A stretch of 64,000 bases of DNA, from the NCBI GenBank assembly GCA_965207475.1, contig OZ242278.1, forward strand, positions 310,001 to 374,000, given 5' to 3'. The stretch comes from WTFY01 sp011523795. Its GTDB lineage: Bacteria; Pseudomonadota; Gammaproteobacteria; UBA4575. Shown here piece by piece: positions 52,525-62,170 of the stretch (position 1 is the first letter of the stretch; each line of letters opens with the position of its first letter). The position numbers and the translations under genes are program-made. The notes under the pieces are model-generated. The model worked only from the letters and a program-made list of their open reading frames with translations. It searched no databases and had not been told where the DNA came from.

Positions 52525-53895
52525 ATGAGTTCAGCCAGTCCGCTTACCGCCATTTCCCCCATAGACGGTCGATACTCCAGCAAGACTCAAGCGCTGCAGC
52601 ATATCGCCAGCGAATTTGGCCTCGTCTACTACCGGCTCCTGGTTGAAATAGGATGGTTCAAATCCCTGATGGAAAATCCTTCAATTCCTGAAGCCAGGCC
52701 GCTATCCGATTCTGCACGCGAATACCTGGAGGGTATCGTTTCAGGCTTCACGATCAATGAAGCACAAAAGATCAAGGACATCGAGACCAGGATCAACCAT
52801 GATGTCAAGGCGGTCGAATACTACCTGAAAGAGAAGCTTGCCTTGCACAGGGAGTTGAGAAGCATGGCCGAATTTGTACACTTCGCGTGTACCTCTGAGG
52901 ACATTAACAGCATGGCCTACTCACTGATGCTCACGGACCTGCGCGCCAAAGTGTTAGTGCCGAGTATTGAACAGCTCATCTCATGCCTGCTAGGCCATGC
53001 TCATGAATGGGCAGACATGGCCATGCTGTCACGCACACATGGACAACCGGCATCACCGACTACCCTGGGCAAGGAATTTGCCAATGTAACGGTTCGAGTC
53101 CGGAGCCAGCTTGAAGGCTTTCAGGCCACCAGGCTGTATGGAAAGATGAATGGTGCATCCGGTAACTACAATGCACACCGCATAGCCTATCCGGATGTCG
53201 ACTGGGAAGCGCTTGCGAGGCGGCTGGCTGAAGAATTCGGCTTGAGCTGGAATCGCCACACGGCGCAGGCAGAACCCCATGACTGCATAGCAGAGTTTTG
53301 CGATGCGTTGCGCAGGATCAACATCATTCTGATTGATTTCTGCAGGGATATCTGGGCCTACATTTCAATCGGCTATTTCAAGCAGAAGCTCGTCAAGTCG
53401 GAAGTTGGCTCGTCGGCCATGCCGCATAAAGTCAACCCGATAGATTTCGAAAATGCCGAGGGCAACTTTGGCATAGCCAACGCATTGCTGGACCACTTTT
53501 CATCAAAGCTGCCCATCTCCCGCTGGCAGAGGGATTTAAGTGATTCGACGGTCTTGCGTAACCTGGGTGTCGCGGCAGCACACTGTGAGATAGGTTATCG
53601 CTCGCTGATAAGGGGCATGACGAGGCTCGAAGTGGACAGTGACAAAATGCTTCAAGACTTGGACCGCAACCTGCAGATACTTGCCGAGCCCATTCAGACG
53701 CTGATGAGGAAATACAAGATCGAAGGCGCATACGAGAAGCTGAAGGAATTTTCGCGCGGCGAGACACTGGACCGCGAAAAGCTTGACAGCTTTATCCGCT
53801 CACTGGACCTGCCAGATCACGAAAAGAACAAGCTACTGGTACTGACGCCGGCCAGCTATACCGGCTTGGCTGCAATGCTTGCAAGAAACGCCTGA
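52525..53895 (+). CDS. purB: Adenylosuccinate lyase
   Basis: A 456-residue purine-synthesis enzyme that cleaves SAICAR and adenylosuccinate, releasing fumarate. LTAISPIDGRYSSKT is the PurB opening, FACTSEDINSMAYSLML and MLSRTHGQPASPTTLGKEF carry catalytic residues, and the flexible loop signature is GSSAMPHKVNPIDFENAEGN. Length and the long N-terminus match the E. coli-type PurB rather than the shorter Bacillus type. It normally follows hflD; here acnA and fumC lie between. Confidence 0.97.
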   Translation: MSSASPLTAISPIDGRYSSKTQALQHIASEFGLVYYRLLVEIGWFKSLMENPSIPEARPLSDSAREYLEGIVSGFTINEAQKIKDIETRINHDVKAVEYYLKEKLALHRELRSMAEFVHFACTSEDINSMAYSLMLTDLRAKVLVPSIEQLISCLLGHAHEWADMAMLSRTHGQPASPTTLGKEFANVTVRVRSQLEGFQATRLYGKMNGASGNYNAHRIAYPDVDWEALARRLAEEFGLSWNRHTAQAEPHDCIAEFCDALRRINIILIDFCRDIWAYISIGYFKQKLVKSEVGSSAMPHKVNPIDFENAEGNFGIANALLDHFSSKLPISRWQRDLSDSTVLRNLGVAAAHCEIGYRSLIRGMTRLEVDSDKMLQDLDRNLQILAEPIQTLMRKYKIEGAYEKLKEFSRGETLDREKLDSFIRSLDLPDHEKNKLLVLTPASYTGLAAMLARNA

Positions 53896-53901
53896 TCTGC
53901 C

Positions 53902-54945
53902 CTACCCGTCTTTCTGCAGCAGGATGTCCTCCAGACGCTTGACCATCGCGTCCTGCGTTATGGTGGGTAACTCAAAAGCCCAGCCCGATACTTTCGGCTC
54001 CAGGGCTTCAACAAGTCTCCTGACCTGTGCAGCAGACGCCTGCTGGTTTTCTTCAGCACTTTCCGGTTCGATTTCGAGATTCAGCCGGACGTAGCGGTTT
54101 TTGCCTATTGAGAAAGTTCTGGCCTCCACATGCAATCCGTCATAGGTCCTGAATGTCGCAATCGTGGAAGGCAGAATTTCCTCCCGGATGGATTGAAGCG
54201 AGACTACATTCCTGAGCTGCAATGACGAAAGTGCATTAGCCACCTGGTACAGTTCGGATTCGGATACCTGCATGTCATCAGAGACCGGGTGGTCCAAGGC
54301 AAACTCATAGTTTTCCCTGCTTACGTTTACTATGACAAGTTCATCCCCGTCCATGTGCCTTATCCTGATGCTTTCAATGTCCTCGGGCGGAATATCCAGG
54401 ATGTCCTTTCGTAACCACCAGGCAGCATCCCTGTCCAGATGCAGCCTCCTGTCAATTAACCAGCTCTGTGCATCACCCGCCTTTCTGATGAACTGGGTGT
54501 CCTGCAGGTTGCCCTTCTTCCCGGTAATAACCTGTACCGTTTCAGGAAGTCCCGAAATGGTAAACTGCACACCCTGTGCATCGGCATTGGAGATATCCTC
54601 AACTCCGATTCTGGAATAATTTTCCTGGCTGGCTGTCTTCTTCTCGATCAGCCTGGCCTGAGCCATTTCACTGAATATTCCCCGTACCGCAGAGATGTCC
54701 GCTTCATAGTCATGCCGGTTCGAGACCACCCAGCCGTCCTCGGACTTTCGTACCTCAGCCAGAAGCTGGTTGCCTGCCCTGTGCAGAGTGAGTTTCGTAA
54801 CCAGACCAAGGTTCTGTGCCAAATCTGGGATCAGCTGTGCATCTTCTACCGAGACCCCTTTTTCAGATTCAAGAGCGGTGAAGTAGTACGCAATGCCACC
54901 TGCAATAACGATGAAAGTAAGTATGATCAGTGACTTCAGACTCAT
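53902..54945 (-). CDS. DUF4340 domain-containing protein
   Basis: A 347-residue protein with one N-terminal membrane anchor (LIILTFIVIAGGIAYYFTAL) and a periplasmic region rich in beta-strands (VTKLTLHRAGNQLLAEVRKSEDGWVV, WWLRKDILDIPPEDIESIRI), typical of DUF4340. Its biochemical role is not known. It is the last gene of a four-gene operon with 4-base overlaps: its ATG overlaps the stop of the Gld-like gene. It probably works with that ABC complex at the inner membrane. Confidence 0.8.
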   Translation of the reverse strand: MSLKSLIILTFIVIAGGIAYYFTALESEKGVSVEDAQLIPDLAQNLGLVTKLTLHRAGNQLLAEVRKSEDGWVVSNRHDYEADISAVRGIFSEMAQARLIEKKTASQENYSRIGVEDISNADAQGVQFTISGLPETVQVITGKKGNLQDTQFIRKAGDAQSWLIDRRLHLDRDAAWWLRKDILDIPPEDIESIRIRHMDGDELVIVNVSRENYEFALDHPVSDDMQVSESELYQVANALSSLQLRNVVSLQSIREEILPSTIATFRTYDGLHVEARTFSIGKNRYVRLNLEIEPESAEENQQASAAQVRRLVEALEPKVSGWAFELPTITQDAMVKRLEDILLQKDG

Positions 54946-56843
54946 AAGCCTAATGCACGTCTCCTTCTCCTGCTGCGTACGATGGATAACGCCAGAGCCA
55001 GTATGGAAATGACCAGAGGCACCAGCCCTATATTAATAAACTTCAAGGTTGTCCCAAGCCGTTCTATATCCAGGTTCAGGTTATGGCGAACTTTTCGCAG
55101 CTCTTTGCGAATACTGAGTTTTTCCTGCTGGAATTTCTGGATTTCCGCTTCCTGTTCAGGCGAAAGTACCAGGGCATTGATGTCGTCGCGCTGATTCTGC
55201 AGGGCAATCAGCTTTTCTTCGGTTTCCTTGAGTCTCGCCTGCAGGGATTCCTCCGTAGCGCGAAACTTCTGGTCCGCTTCAAGCCGCAGCTCATTGACTC
55301 TCTCAAAGGGGCGTGAAGAGGTCTCGCGACCACGGATACTGATCAGGTCCGAACTCCCGGTAAAGTTGTCCAGCATATTGGCAAACAGCGCACCGTTGTC
55401 AGACCAGGCATTCAGGATTTTCTGACCAAAAAACTCTTGAACCTGTACCCACATGCGGTCACTGAGGGTGTCCGTGTCGGCAACAACCAGGAGGTTGGTA
55501 TCCCCATTGGTCCTGGCAACATGCTCTCCGGTACCCGCCTGATTGCCAGGTTCTGCATCAGGCCGCCCATCCGGAAAGGCTGAACTCAAAACTCCCTGGA
55601 TGCGGCCCATCAGGGTATAGGATGAGCCCGTTGCTTCAAATCCGGATGACAACTGGTCCAGTTCAGGCAGGAAACGGAATCGTGTCGCCTTGACCAAATC
55701 CGAATCCGTGCTGGAGCTTACGATAGGCAGCAGCCTGATCGCGGCATCTTCCCTGACTCCGATATGACCCGCCACGCCCAGGCTCACCAGTTCCAATTCA
55801 GAAGTGACCACATCCTTGCTGTTCAGGCCCTCTTTACTCACGGCCAGCAGCCCGTAATGGCGTGCCTGCCCCTGGTCTCCGGTACTCACTGTGAGGGCAT
55901 GCTTTCGATCCAGTACAACATCAGCCGGATCAAACTCAATGCCCCAGGCATCAAACAGCTTGGGCACGCTCGAGCTTCGACCCCCCTGCGCTTCCAATGG
56001 AGAGCCTTCCTGGCGTACTGGGGTATCGACTTCGGAATGAGGGTCCACGAAAAATATTGCCTTGCCACCCCGCATCACGAACTGATCAATCGAATACAGT
56101 GCCGAATCACTGAGATTCTTGGGGTGGATCACCATCAACAGGTCAATTTCATCACTGATCTTGTCCGCGGCCACATCAAGCTGCTTGAGCAGGAACGACT
56201 GTCGCAACTGGGTGATAATCGCCCATTCTGTCGTCATTTGAGCGGATTCCATGTCAAACCCGCCGAACACGGGTAACAGGGTATGCACCCCTACCACCGG
56301 TTTATCAGGGTTCGACAGGTTAAAAATCATCCGTGAGACGTCATATTCCAGAAACTGCTCACGTTGCGGCTGGAAAAAACCGATGGTCTCGGTTTCCCCT
56401 ATTGCATTACTGGCCGCCAGTCCAAAATATATCTTCTCGCCTGAACTGCCGATCGGCACCCCTTGCAGGCCCAATGCTGAAGCCCTGTCCTCTTCTTCAG
56501 AATACGGCAAAGGATCGACGACATTGAGTACCACCTTGCCTTCCGAAAGGGTTGCGTATTCCTGGAGCAGTTCCCTTACCCGCATCGCGTAGGTCCGAAG
56601 CTGCGGAACATCTTCACTGGCCTTGTCGGAATAAAACAGGTACAAGGTGATCGGTTCGGCAATGCTGCCCAAGATATTGCGCGTGCCCTCCGTCAGGGTG
56701 TACAGCTTGTTTTCTGTCAGGTCTGCCCGCATGGATGTCAGCAGGAGATTGCTCAGCATGTTCACCACGAGAAACAAGGCTGCCACCCCGAGCAGGCCAG
56801 CTGATGTGATTGTCCTCTTGCTGCTTTCCGCCACGAGTATCAA
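54942..56843 (-). CDS. GldG-like ABC-associated membrane protein
   Basis: A 633-residue protein with one membrane segment near the N-terminus (TSAGLLGVAALFLVVNMLSNLLL), a long periplasmic domain with LTENKLYTLTEGTRNILGSI and YLFYSDKASEDVPQLRTYAMRVRELLQEY as in the GldG/auxiliary ABC family, a coiled-coil stretch near the end (RLKETEEKLIALQNQRDDI, about 530-600), and a final membrane segment (INIGLVPLVISILALALSIV). Proteins of this type are paired with an ABC-2 permease and ATPase in gliding Bacteroidetes and in many non-gliding Proteobacteria, where the cargo is unknown. Overlaps both neighbours by four bases. Confidence 0.82.
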   Translation of the reverse strand: MILVAESSKRTITSAGLLGVAALFLVVNMLSNLLLTSMRADLTENKLYTLTEGTRNILGSIAEPITLYLFYSDKASEDVPQLRTYAMRVRELLQEYATLSEGKVVLNVVDPLPYSEEEDRASALGLQGVPIGSSGEKIYFGLAASNAIGETETIGFFQPQREQFLEYDVSRMIFNLSNPDKPVVGVHTLLPVFGGFDMESAQMTTEWAIITQLRQSFLLKQLDVAADKISDEIDLLMVIHPKNLSDSALYSIDQFVMRGGKAIFFVDPHSEVDTPVRQEGSPLEAQGGRSSSVPKLFDAWGIEFDPADVVLDRKHALTVSTGDQGQARHYGLLAVSKEGLNSKDVVTSELELVSLGVAGHIGVREDAAIRLLPIVSSSTDSDLVKATRFRFLPELDQLSSGFEATGSSYTLMGRIQGVLSSAFPDGRPDAEPGNQAGTGEHVARTNGDTNLLVVADTDTLSDRMWVQVQEFFGQKILNAWSDNGALFANMLDNFTGSSDLISIRGRETSSRPFERVNELRLEADQKFRATEESLQARLKETEEKLIALQNQRDDINALVLSPEQEAEIQKFQQEKLSIRKELRKVRHNLNLDIERLGTTLKFINIGLVPLVISILALALSIVRSRRRRRALGL

Positions 56844-57574
56844 TCCGCTTTTTTCATGTCTACAACCAATGCGTTGGCATAAAGCCAGCAGCCGATCAGC
56901 GAGACAAAATACACCAGGTCCCGTACATCGATGACACCTCTGGCTATCGAGCTGTAGTGAGTAAGGAAACTCAGCAAGGCCAGCGAATCCACTATGTTCT
57001 GCGGGATCCAGATCTTGAAGAAATTAAGCACCAGGGGTGAACCAGCCAGCAAAAACACGAAACAGATGACCACAGTGATAATGAATGCAATAACCTGATT
57101 ACGCGTCGTGGCCGAAATGCAGGCCCCAATGGACAAGAATCCTCCAGCCATCAAGAAGCTTCCCAGGTAGGCTGTAAAAATCACGCCATTGTCAGGCTCG
57201 CCCAGATAATTCACCGTAAGCCACAGGGGAAAGGTCAAGGCCAGCGCGATCCCGATAAACAGCCACGCAGCAAGATATTTCCCAACGACGGCCTGACCGA
57301 CTGAAATGGGCAGGGTGATCAGCAGTTCAATGCTTCCTGTTTTTCGCTCTTCTGCCCAGAGGCGCATGGCGATGGCAGGAACCAGGAACAGGTACAGCCA
57401 CGGGTGAAACTGGAAAAATGGATTCAGGTCTGCCTGACCGCGTTCATACAGGTGGCCCAGGTAGAAAGTCAGGGCACCGCTCATGATCAGGAAAATTACT
57501 ATGAACACATATGCAACCGGCGTCGCAAAGTAACTGCCCAGTTCACGCCTGAAAATCGTGATTACACCATTCAT
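56840..57574 (-). CDS. ABC-2 type permease (GldF-like)
   Basis: A 244-residue inner-membrane protein with about six hydrophobic segments. The opening ITIFRRELGSYFATPVAYVFIVIFLIMSG and the loop RLWAEERKTGSIELLITLPISVGQAVVGKYLAAW are typical of ABC-2 permeases of the GldF/NosY/YhhJ group. With the next gene's ATPase it would form the transport core; the GldG-like and DUF4340 proteins are periplasmic partners. Substrate not known. Four-base overlaps on both sides. Confidence 0.87.
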   Translation of the reverse strand: MNGVITIFRRELGSYFATPVAYVFIVIFLIMSGALTFYLGHLYERGQADLNPFFQFHPWLYLFLVPAIAMRLWAEERKTGSIELLITLPISVGQAVVGKYLAAWLFIGIALALTFPLWLTVNYLGEPDNGVIFTAYLGSFLMAGGFLSIGACISATTRNQVIAFIITVVICFVFLLAGSPLVLNFFKIWIPQNIVDSLALLSFLTHYSSIARGVIDVRDLVYFVSLIGCWLYANALVVDMKKAD

Positions 57575-58293
57575 GACAGCTTTGCTTGCGTGATTTCACG
57601 AAATACATCATCCAGCCTGTTCGAGGAAGATCTGCTGCGCAGTCCCTCAGGCGTGTCATCTGCCACAATCCTTCCTTCATCAATGATGATGGCCCGGCTG
57701 CAGATGGCATCCACTTCGCCGAGGATGTGAGTAGAAATCACAATGACTTTTTCAGATGCGATACTTTCAATGAACTTCCGGACTTCATGCTTCTGGTTGG
57801 GGTCCAGCCCATCCGTGGGTTCGTCCAGAACCAGTACATCAGGATCATGCAGGATGGCCTGCGCCAACCCGACCCGTTTCTTGAATCCCTTGGACAAGGT
57901 CTCGATGGATTGGCCGAGCACCTTTTCCAGGTGCAACCGGTCTATCACCTCGTCCTTGCGCATCGTTTTCTGGGACCCTCCCAATCCGCGCGCCCTGGCA
58001 ATGAAGTCCAGATACTGCAACGGTGTCATTTCACCATAGCTGGACCCACCCTCGGGCAGGTAGCCAATCTTCTTTTTTACTTCAATGGGCTGCTTTGCAA
58101 CATCAAAACCACAAACCTGGATCACACCTGATGTTGGAGCCAGAAATCCGGCAATCATCTTCATGGTGGTGGACTTGCCGGCACCATTCGGACCTAGAAA
58201 ACCGAGTACTTCACCAGAACCGACCGAGAAAGAGATATCGTCGACGACCACTGAGTGACCAAATTTTTTGCTTAGGCGTTCTATGTTTATCAT
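57571..58293 (-). CDS. ABC transporter ATP-binding protein (GldA-like)
   Basis: A 240-residue ATPase: Walker A FLGPNGAGKSTTMKMIAG (about residues 32-50), Q-loop IGYLPEGGSSYGEMT, signature TLSKGFKKRVGLAQAIL (a modified LSGGQ with Lys, common in ABC-2 exporters), Walker B VLVLDEPTDGLDPNQ, and the H-loop His in VIVISTHILGEVDAI. It is first in the operon and drives the permease next to it. The sequence group (GldA/NodI/YhbG-like exporters) does not fix a cargo. Confidence 0.92.
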   Translation of the reverse strand: MINIERLSKKFGHSVVVDDISFSVGSGEVLGFLGPNGAGKSTTMKMIAGFLAPTSGVIQVCGFDVAKQPIEVKKKIGYLPEGGSSYGEMTPLQYLDFIARARGLGGSQKTMRKDEVIDRLHLEKVLGQSIETLSKGFKKRVGLAQAILHDPDVLVLDEPTDGLDPNQKHEVRKFIESIASEKVIVISTHILGEVDAICSRAIIIDEGRIVADDTPEGLRSRSSSNRLDDVFREITQAKLS

Positions 58294-58402
58294 GTCGATG
58301 ATGCGCTATGGCGAACTGCATTGTGCGTTCGCAATCGGCGCAGAATGTTACTAAAGATCAGTGAAGATTCAAACACCCCTGCATCGGGTGCCCATAGTCC
58401 AT

Positions 58403-59125
58403 TTACATTATTTCCAGCAAGGCTTCATAGTCTTCCCGTGTGTCCACCCCTATCCCTGGCAAAGCCTGGCATAACTCGACATGTATCAAGACACCGTGTT
58501 CCAGTGCACGCATCTGCTCCAGGGACTCCTGCCGTTCAAGCATGGACCGAGGCCATTGCGTGAACCTGCACAGGAACCCTGCGCGATAGGCGTAGATACC
58601 GAGATGCCGGTACACAGTATGACTGCCCGGCTGGCCAAAAGTTCTCGCATCCCGGCTGAAACCAAGTGCGACATGGTTCTCATCATGTATCACTTTCACT
58701 ACGTTCCTGTCTTGAATCTCGTCCTCGCCTTTCAATGCCGTACACAGGGTAGACATGCTCACATCGGTACGGTTGTACAGGTTCGATGCAACTTGACGGA
58801 CGTTCGCTCCCGGCATCATGGGTTCATCTCCCTGCAGGTTTACGATGATCGTGTCACCCTCCCAGGCATATCTTTGTGCGACTTCGGCAATCCGGTCCGT
58901 GCCCGACATATGCCGGTCTGAGGTAAGGCAGACTTCTGCATGAAAAGCCTCGGCCGCATCGGCGATCCGCATGTCATCCGTTGCAATGATCACCTGCCCG
59001 GCACCACTGCCACACGCCTGGTTGTAAACATATTCAATAATCGGCCTGCCCCGGACTTCCAACAACACCTTTCCAGGTAGCCGTGCGGATGCGTAATGGG
59101 CAGGGATAACTACTTTGAATTCCAT
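58403..59125 (-). CDS. kdsB: 3-deoxy-manno-octulosonate cytidylyltransferase
   Basis: A 240-residue enzyme that makes CMP-Kdo for the LPS inner core. VVIPAHYASARLPGKVLLEVRGRPII is the nucleotide-binding opening; VIIATDDMRI, LTSDRHMSGTDRIAEVA and VNLQGDEPMMPG hold the conserved Asp and Gln-Gly-Asp motifs; HLGIYAYRAGFLCRF is typical of KdsB. End gene of the lolC-to-kdsB operon; 109 bases separate it from the next gene. Confidence 0.95.
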   Translation of the reverse strand: MEFKVVIPAHYASARLPGKVLLEVRGRPIIEYVYNQACGSGAGQVIIATDDMRIADAAEAFHAEVCLTSDRHMSGTDRIAEVAQRYAWEGDTIIVNLQGDEPMMPGANVRQVASNLYNRTDVSMSTLCTALKGEDEIQDRNVVKVIHDENHVALGFSRDARTFGQPGSHTVYRHLGIYAYRAGFLCRFTQWPRSMLERQESLEQMRALEHGVLIHVELCQALPGIGVDTREDYEALLEIM

Positions 59126-59163
59126 GAACCTGTGCGTCGCATGTGGGATTCAGCTGACAGCAG

Positions 59164-59358
59164 TCACTTGGATTTGTATTTGTCGTACTCCTCGTCAGTG
59201 ATGGTTCTTGCTTCATGCTCCAGCATCACTGGAATGCCATCGCGTATCGGATAGGCGAGGTGTGCAGACGTGGATATGAGCTCCTGTCGCTCCCTGTCAT
59301 ACTTCAATGGTCCCTTGGTTACCGGGCATACTAGAATTTCAAGCAATTGTCTGTCCAC
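59164..59358 (-). CDS. ycaR: Trm112-family zinc-ribbon-like protein (YcaR)
   Basis: A 64-residue member of the Trm112/YcaR family: LLEILVCPVTKGPLKYDRERQELIS followed by AYPIRDGIPVMLEHEAR. The first CPxTKGPL knuckle is present, but the second Cys pair of classical Trm112 is missing, as in many YcaR proteins. The function in bacteria is unclear. It overlaps lpxK by 20 bases and precedes kdsB, its usual place. Confidence 0.9.
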   Translation of the reverse strand: MDRQLLEILVCPVTKGPLKYDRERQELISTSAHLAYPIRDGIPVMLEHEARTITDEEYDKYKSK

Positions 59359-60370
59359 GCGGAATTCCCTCGATCAAATTTGAGATTCGCTGTTCCAGTC
59401 TCGGATTGGGCAGCACTATTATGGGTAGATACCAGATATCCCTGTCAACAAAGAGTTTGCACTTCAATGCATCTTTCTCGGTCATGAGAATCGGCTCATC
59501 GTCCCCAAATTCCAGGTCAGCCTCCGTATAAGAGTGATGATCAGGAAAAACATGCCTGAAAAACCTGATGCCGGCATTCTCCAGCATCCTGAAAAACCGT
59601 GTTGGATTTCCAAGCCCAGCCACGGCATGTACGCAGCAGCCTTTGAAATGCTGCAATGGCCTGCGTATCGTGTCCGAGCAAAGCGAAACCGCATCTTCCG
59701 CTACCACTTCGAAACTGTACTCGTAACCATCACAGCAACCGTTGCTGACCACCAGGTCACAACTCCGGGCACGTGAAACCGGCTCCCTCAACGGCCCTGC
59801 CGGCAAACACCTGCCATTGCCAAACCGCCTGTCCCCATCCACAACCAGAATTTCCACATTACGTGGCAATTTGTAATGCTGCAAGCCATCATCGGACAGT
59901 ATCACGTCAGGCTTGTACTTTCTCGAAATCAGGCTCACTGCCTGCATGCGGTCTGCGGCGGCGACTACCGGGCATGAAATCTTCTGTACCAGCAACAAGG
60001 CTTCGTCCCCGACCTCTTCTGGCAGACTGTCAGGCTGGACATCAACGATTTTTCCGGCCTTGCGCTTCCGGTAACCCCGGCTCACCACGCCCACATTCAA
60101 CCCCTGGTCCCTGCATCGTCTTGCCAGCCAGATCACAAAGGGCGTCTTGCCTGTACCCCCAACCGTGAGATTGCCCACGACCAGTATGAATACTGAAGGC
60201 GGAATTCGTCTGTGATGATAGACGCGGTAGTAGAGCCTCCTGGCCCCTGCAACAGCACGGAACAGCCAGGATAAAGGCAGCAGCAGCACAGAAACGATAT
60301 TTCTCGAATACCAGATTTTTTCAGGGTCGAATCTCACACCGGATAAACCGAACTCTTTGCTACGGCACAC
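59339..60370 (-). CDS. lpxK: Tetraacyldisaccharide 4'-kinase
   Basis: An enzyme that phosphorylates the lipid A disaccharide at the 4' position on the inner membrane. The N-terminal hydrophobic stretch (VSVLLLPLSWLFRAVAG) anchors it; the P-loop is VGNLTVGGTGKTPFVIWLA; VVSRGYRKRKAG, DEALLLVQK, LSDDGLQHYKL and VDGDRRFGNGRCLPAGPLREP are family signatures. The longest frame starts with GTG at 60370, overlapping msbA by 11 bases; a GTG at 60337 (RFDPEKIWY) would be close to the family start. Neither has a strong Shine-Dalgarno. Confidence 0.94.
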   Translation of the reverse strand: MCRSKEFGLSGVRFDPEKIWYSRNIVSVLLLPLSWLFRAVAGARRLYYRVYHHRRIPPSVFILVVGNLTVGGTGKTPFVIWLARRCRDQGLNVGVVSRGYRKRKAGKIVDVQPDSLPEEVGDEALLLVQKISCPVVAAADRMQAVSLISRKYKPDVILSDDGLQHYKLPRNVEILVVDGDRRFGNGRCLPAGPLREPVSRARSCDLVVSNGCCDGYEYSFEVVAEDAVSLCSDTIRRPLQHFKGCCVHAVAGLGNPTRFFRMLENAGIRFFRHVFPDHHSYTEADLEFGDDEPILMTEKDALKCKLFVDRDIWYLPIIVLPNPRLEQRISNLIEGIPRGQTIA

Positions 60371-62141
60371 CTTCCGTCATGCTAGCTGAACGAGTTTGCA
60401 TCTTGTAGAGGTCTGCATAAATCTGATTGCGTTCTAGCAGTTCGTGATGCCGTCCTGTCTCTACAATTTTCCCTTTATCCATCACGATCACCCTGTCCGC
60501 GTTTTCAATGGTTGACAGACGGTGGGCAATAATCAGTGTTGTCCTGTTTTCTTGCAACACGTCCAGTGCGAGCTGTATGAATTTCTCAGACTCGGTATCC
60601 AGAGAGGATGTGGCCTCGTCCAACACCAGGACAGGTGCATCCTTCAGGAATGCCCTTGCAATGGCTATGCGCTGCCGTTGTCCGCCCGACAACAGCACTC
60701 CGTTTTCACCTGCCAGGGAATCCAGCCCGTCAGGCAGCTTGTCCGTGAATTCCAGGACGCGTGCCAGTTTTGCTGCCTCAACAACCCTGGGATCATTTGA
60801 TGCATACCCTTTCGCGTACGCAATATTATTTGCGATCGTATCATTAAACAGAACTACTTCCTGGCTGACCAGTGCGATTTGCTCACGCAAAGAATCAAGG
60901 TCAAGCTCCGAGATATTCATCCCGTCCAATAATATTTCTCCCTTGTCCAGTTCATAAAATCTTGGGAGCACGTTTACGATTGTACTCTTGCCACTGCCAG
61001 ACCTGCCTACAAATGCCACCGTCTCGCCCGGCTGTATGTCCAGGCTGACACATTCCAGTGCCTTGTCCTTTCTTGAGGCATATTTGAAACACACCTCCTT
61101 ATATTCAATCTTGCCCCGGCATCTTCCTATTTTTTTACCAGGCAATGCATGCTCTTTTTCCGCATCAATGAGTTCGAAAACACTTTCCCCTGCAGCAATT
61201 CCTGTCTGCAGTATCTCGTTGACCAGCGTCAGCTTTCGGGCTGGTGTCAGAATCCACATCATTGCAATGATGAAAGCCATGAACTCGCCTGCCGATTCCT
61301 CGGATGCGATGGCGGGCCTCGCAGCGATAGCTAGAACAGCTACCAGAACAAACCCCACCAGCATCTGGATCACGGGTGTGCTGGCAGCTTTTGTCATGAC
61401 TTTTCTCAGGTAATTCCGGATATACCGGGCATTGGCATTTTCAAACTTGTGGATTTCATACTCCTGACCACCGAAAATCTTCACGATCCGGTGTCCGACT
61501 ACACTTTCCTCCACAATGTGAGTGATTTTCCCGACCGACTGCTGCATGCGAGTACTAAACTTCCTGAACAACTTGCTCGTATACCCCACAACCAGTGCAA
61601 TCAGAGGCGCTACAACCAGAAACAGAAGGGTAAGCTTCCAGTTGTTGATGATCATCACTACCAGCAGAAACACGATTTTTGAACTGTCCTCCACCAGGCT
61701 GCGCAGGCTTTTGGAAGCTGCTCCGATCACCAGCTCGACATCATAGGAAAACTTCGACAACAGATTGCCGGTGACCTGATGGTCAAAGTATTTCGCGGGC
61801 AAGTACTGAAGACGACCGAACATGCTCTGGCGCAATGCCTTGATGACGTATGCACCGACATAGCCGATGTAGTAAGTGCCTATGAAGTTTGCAATTCCCC
61901 GGAATATGATCACCAGTAGCAAGGCCGCTGGAATCCACTTGATATCATCGAAACTTTTATCTACGAATGCACCATCCACAAAGGGTCCGAGCAGGTAAAC
62001 CGCCAGTGCGTCCAGTCCCGAAAACGTCAGCAATGCTATCGAGGCCAGCAGCAGATACTGCCACTTTGCAAACGTGTAGCCCAGCAACCTGCGGTATGTA
62101 TGCCAGCTACTTTGTTCAGGAGCTTTATTGGCCATGCTCAA
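60360..62141 (-). CDS. msbA: Lipid A flippase MsbA (ABC transporter/permease)
   Basis: A 593-residue half transporter that flips lipid A-core across the inner membrane. Six membrane segments cover residues about 20-320, then the ATPase has FVGRSGSGKSTIVNVLPRFY, the signature LLSGGQRQRIAIARAFL, Walker B VLVLDEATSSLDTESE and IIAHRLSTIENADR. The context lolD-msbA-lpxK-kdsB identifies it. It ends 10 bases inside lpxK. Confidence 0.95.
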   Translation of the reverse strand: MSMANKAPEQSSWHTYRRLLGYTFAKWQYLLLASIALLTFSGLDALAVYLLGPFVDGAFVDKSFDDIKWIPAALLLVIIFRGIANFIGTYYIGYVGAYVIKALRQSMFGRLQYLPAKYFDHQVTGNLLSKFSYDVELVIGAASKSLRSLVEDSSKIVFLLVVMIINNWKLTLLFLVVAPLIALVVGYTSKLFRKFSTRMQQSVGKITHIVEESVVGHRIVKIFGGQEYEIHKFENANARYIRNYLRKVMTKAASTPVIQMLVGFVLVAVLAIAARPAIASEESAGEFMAFIIAMMWILTPARKLTLVNEILQTGIAAGESVFELIDAEKEHALPGKKIGRCRGKIEYKEVCFKYASRKDKALECVSLDIQPGETVAFVGRSGSGKSTIVNVLPRFYELDKGEILLDGMNISELDLDSLREQIALVSQEVVLFNDTIANNIAYAKGYASNDPRVVEAAKLARVLEFTDKLPDGLDSLAGENGVLLSGGQRQRIAIARAFLKDAPVLVLDEATSSLDTESEKFIQLALDVLQENRTTLIIAHRLSTIENADRVIVMDKGKIVETGRHHELLERNQIYADLYKMQTRSASMTEGVP

Positions 62142-62170
62142 GTTAGATTACCAGGAAGTAAGCAGCCGCG

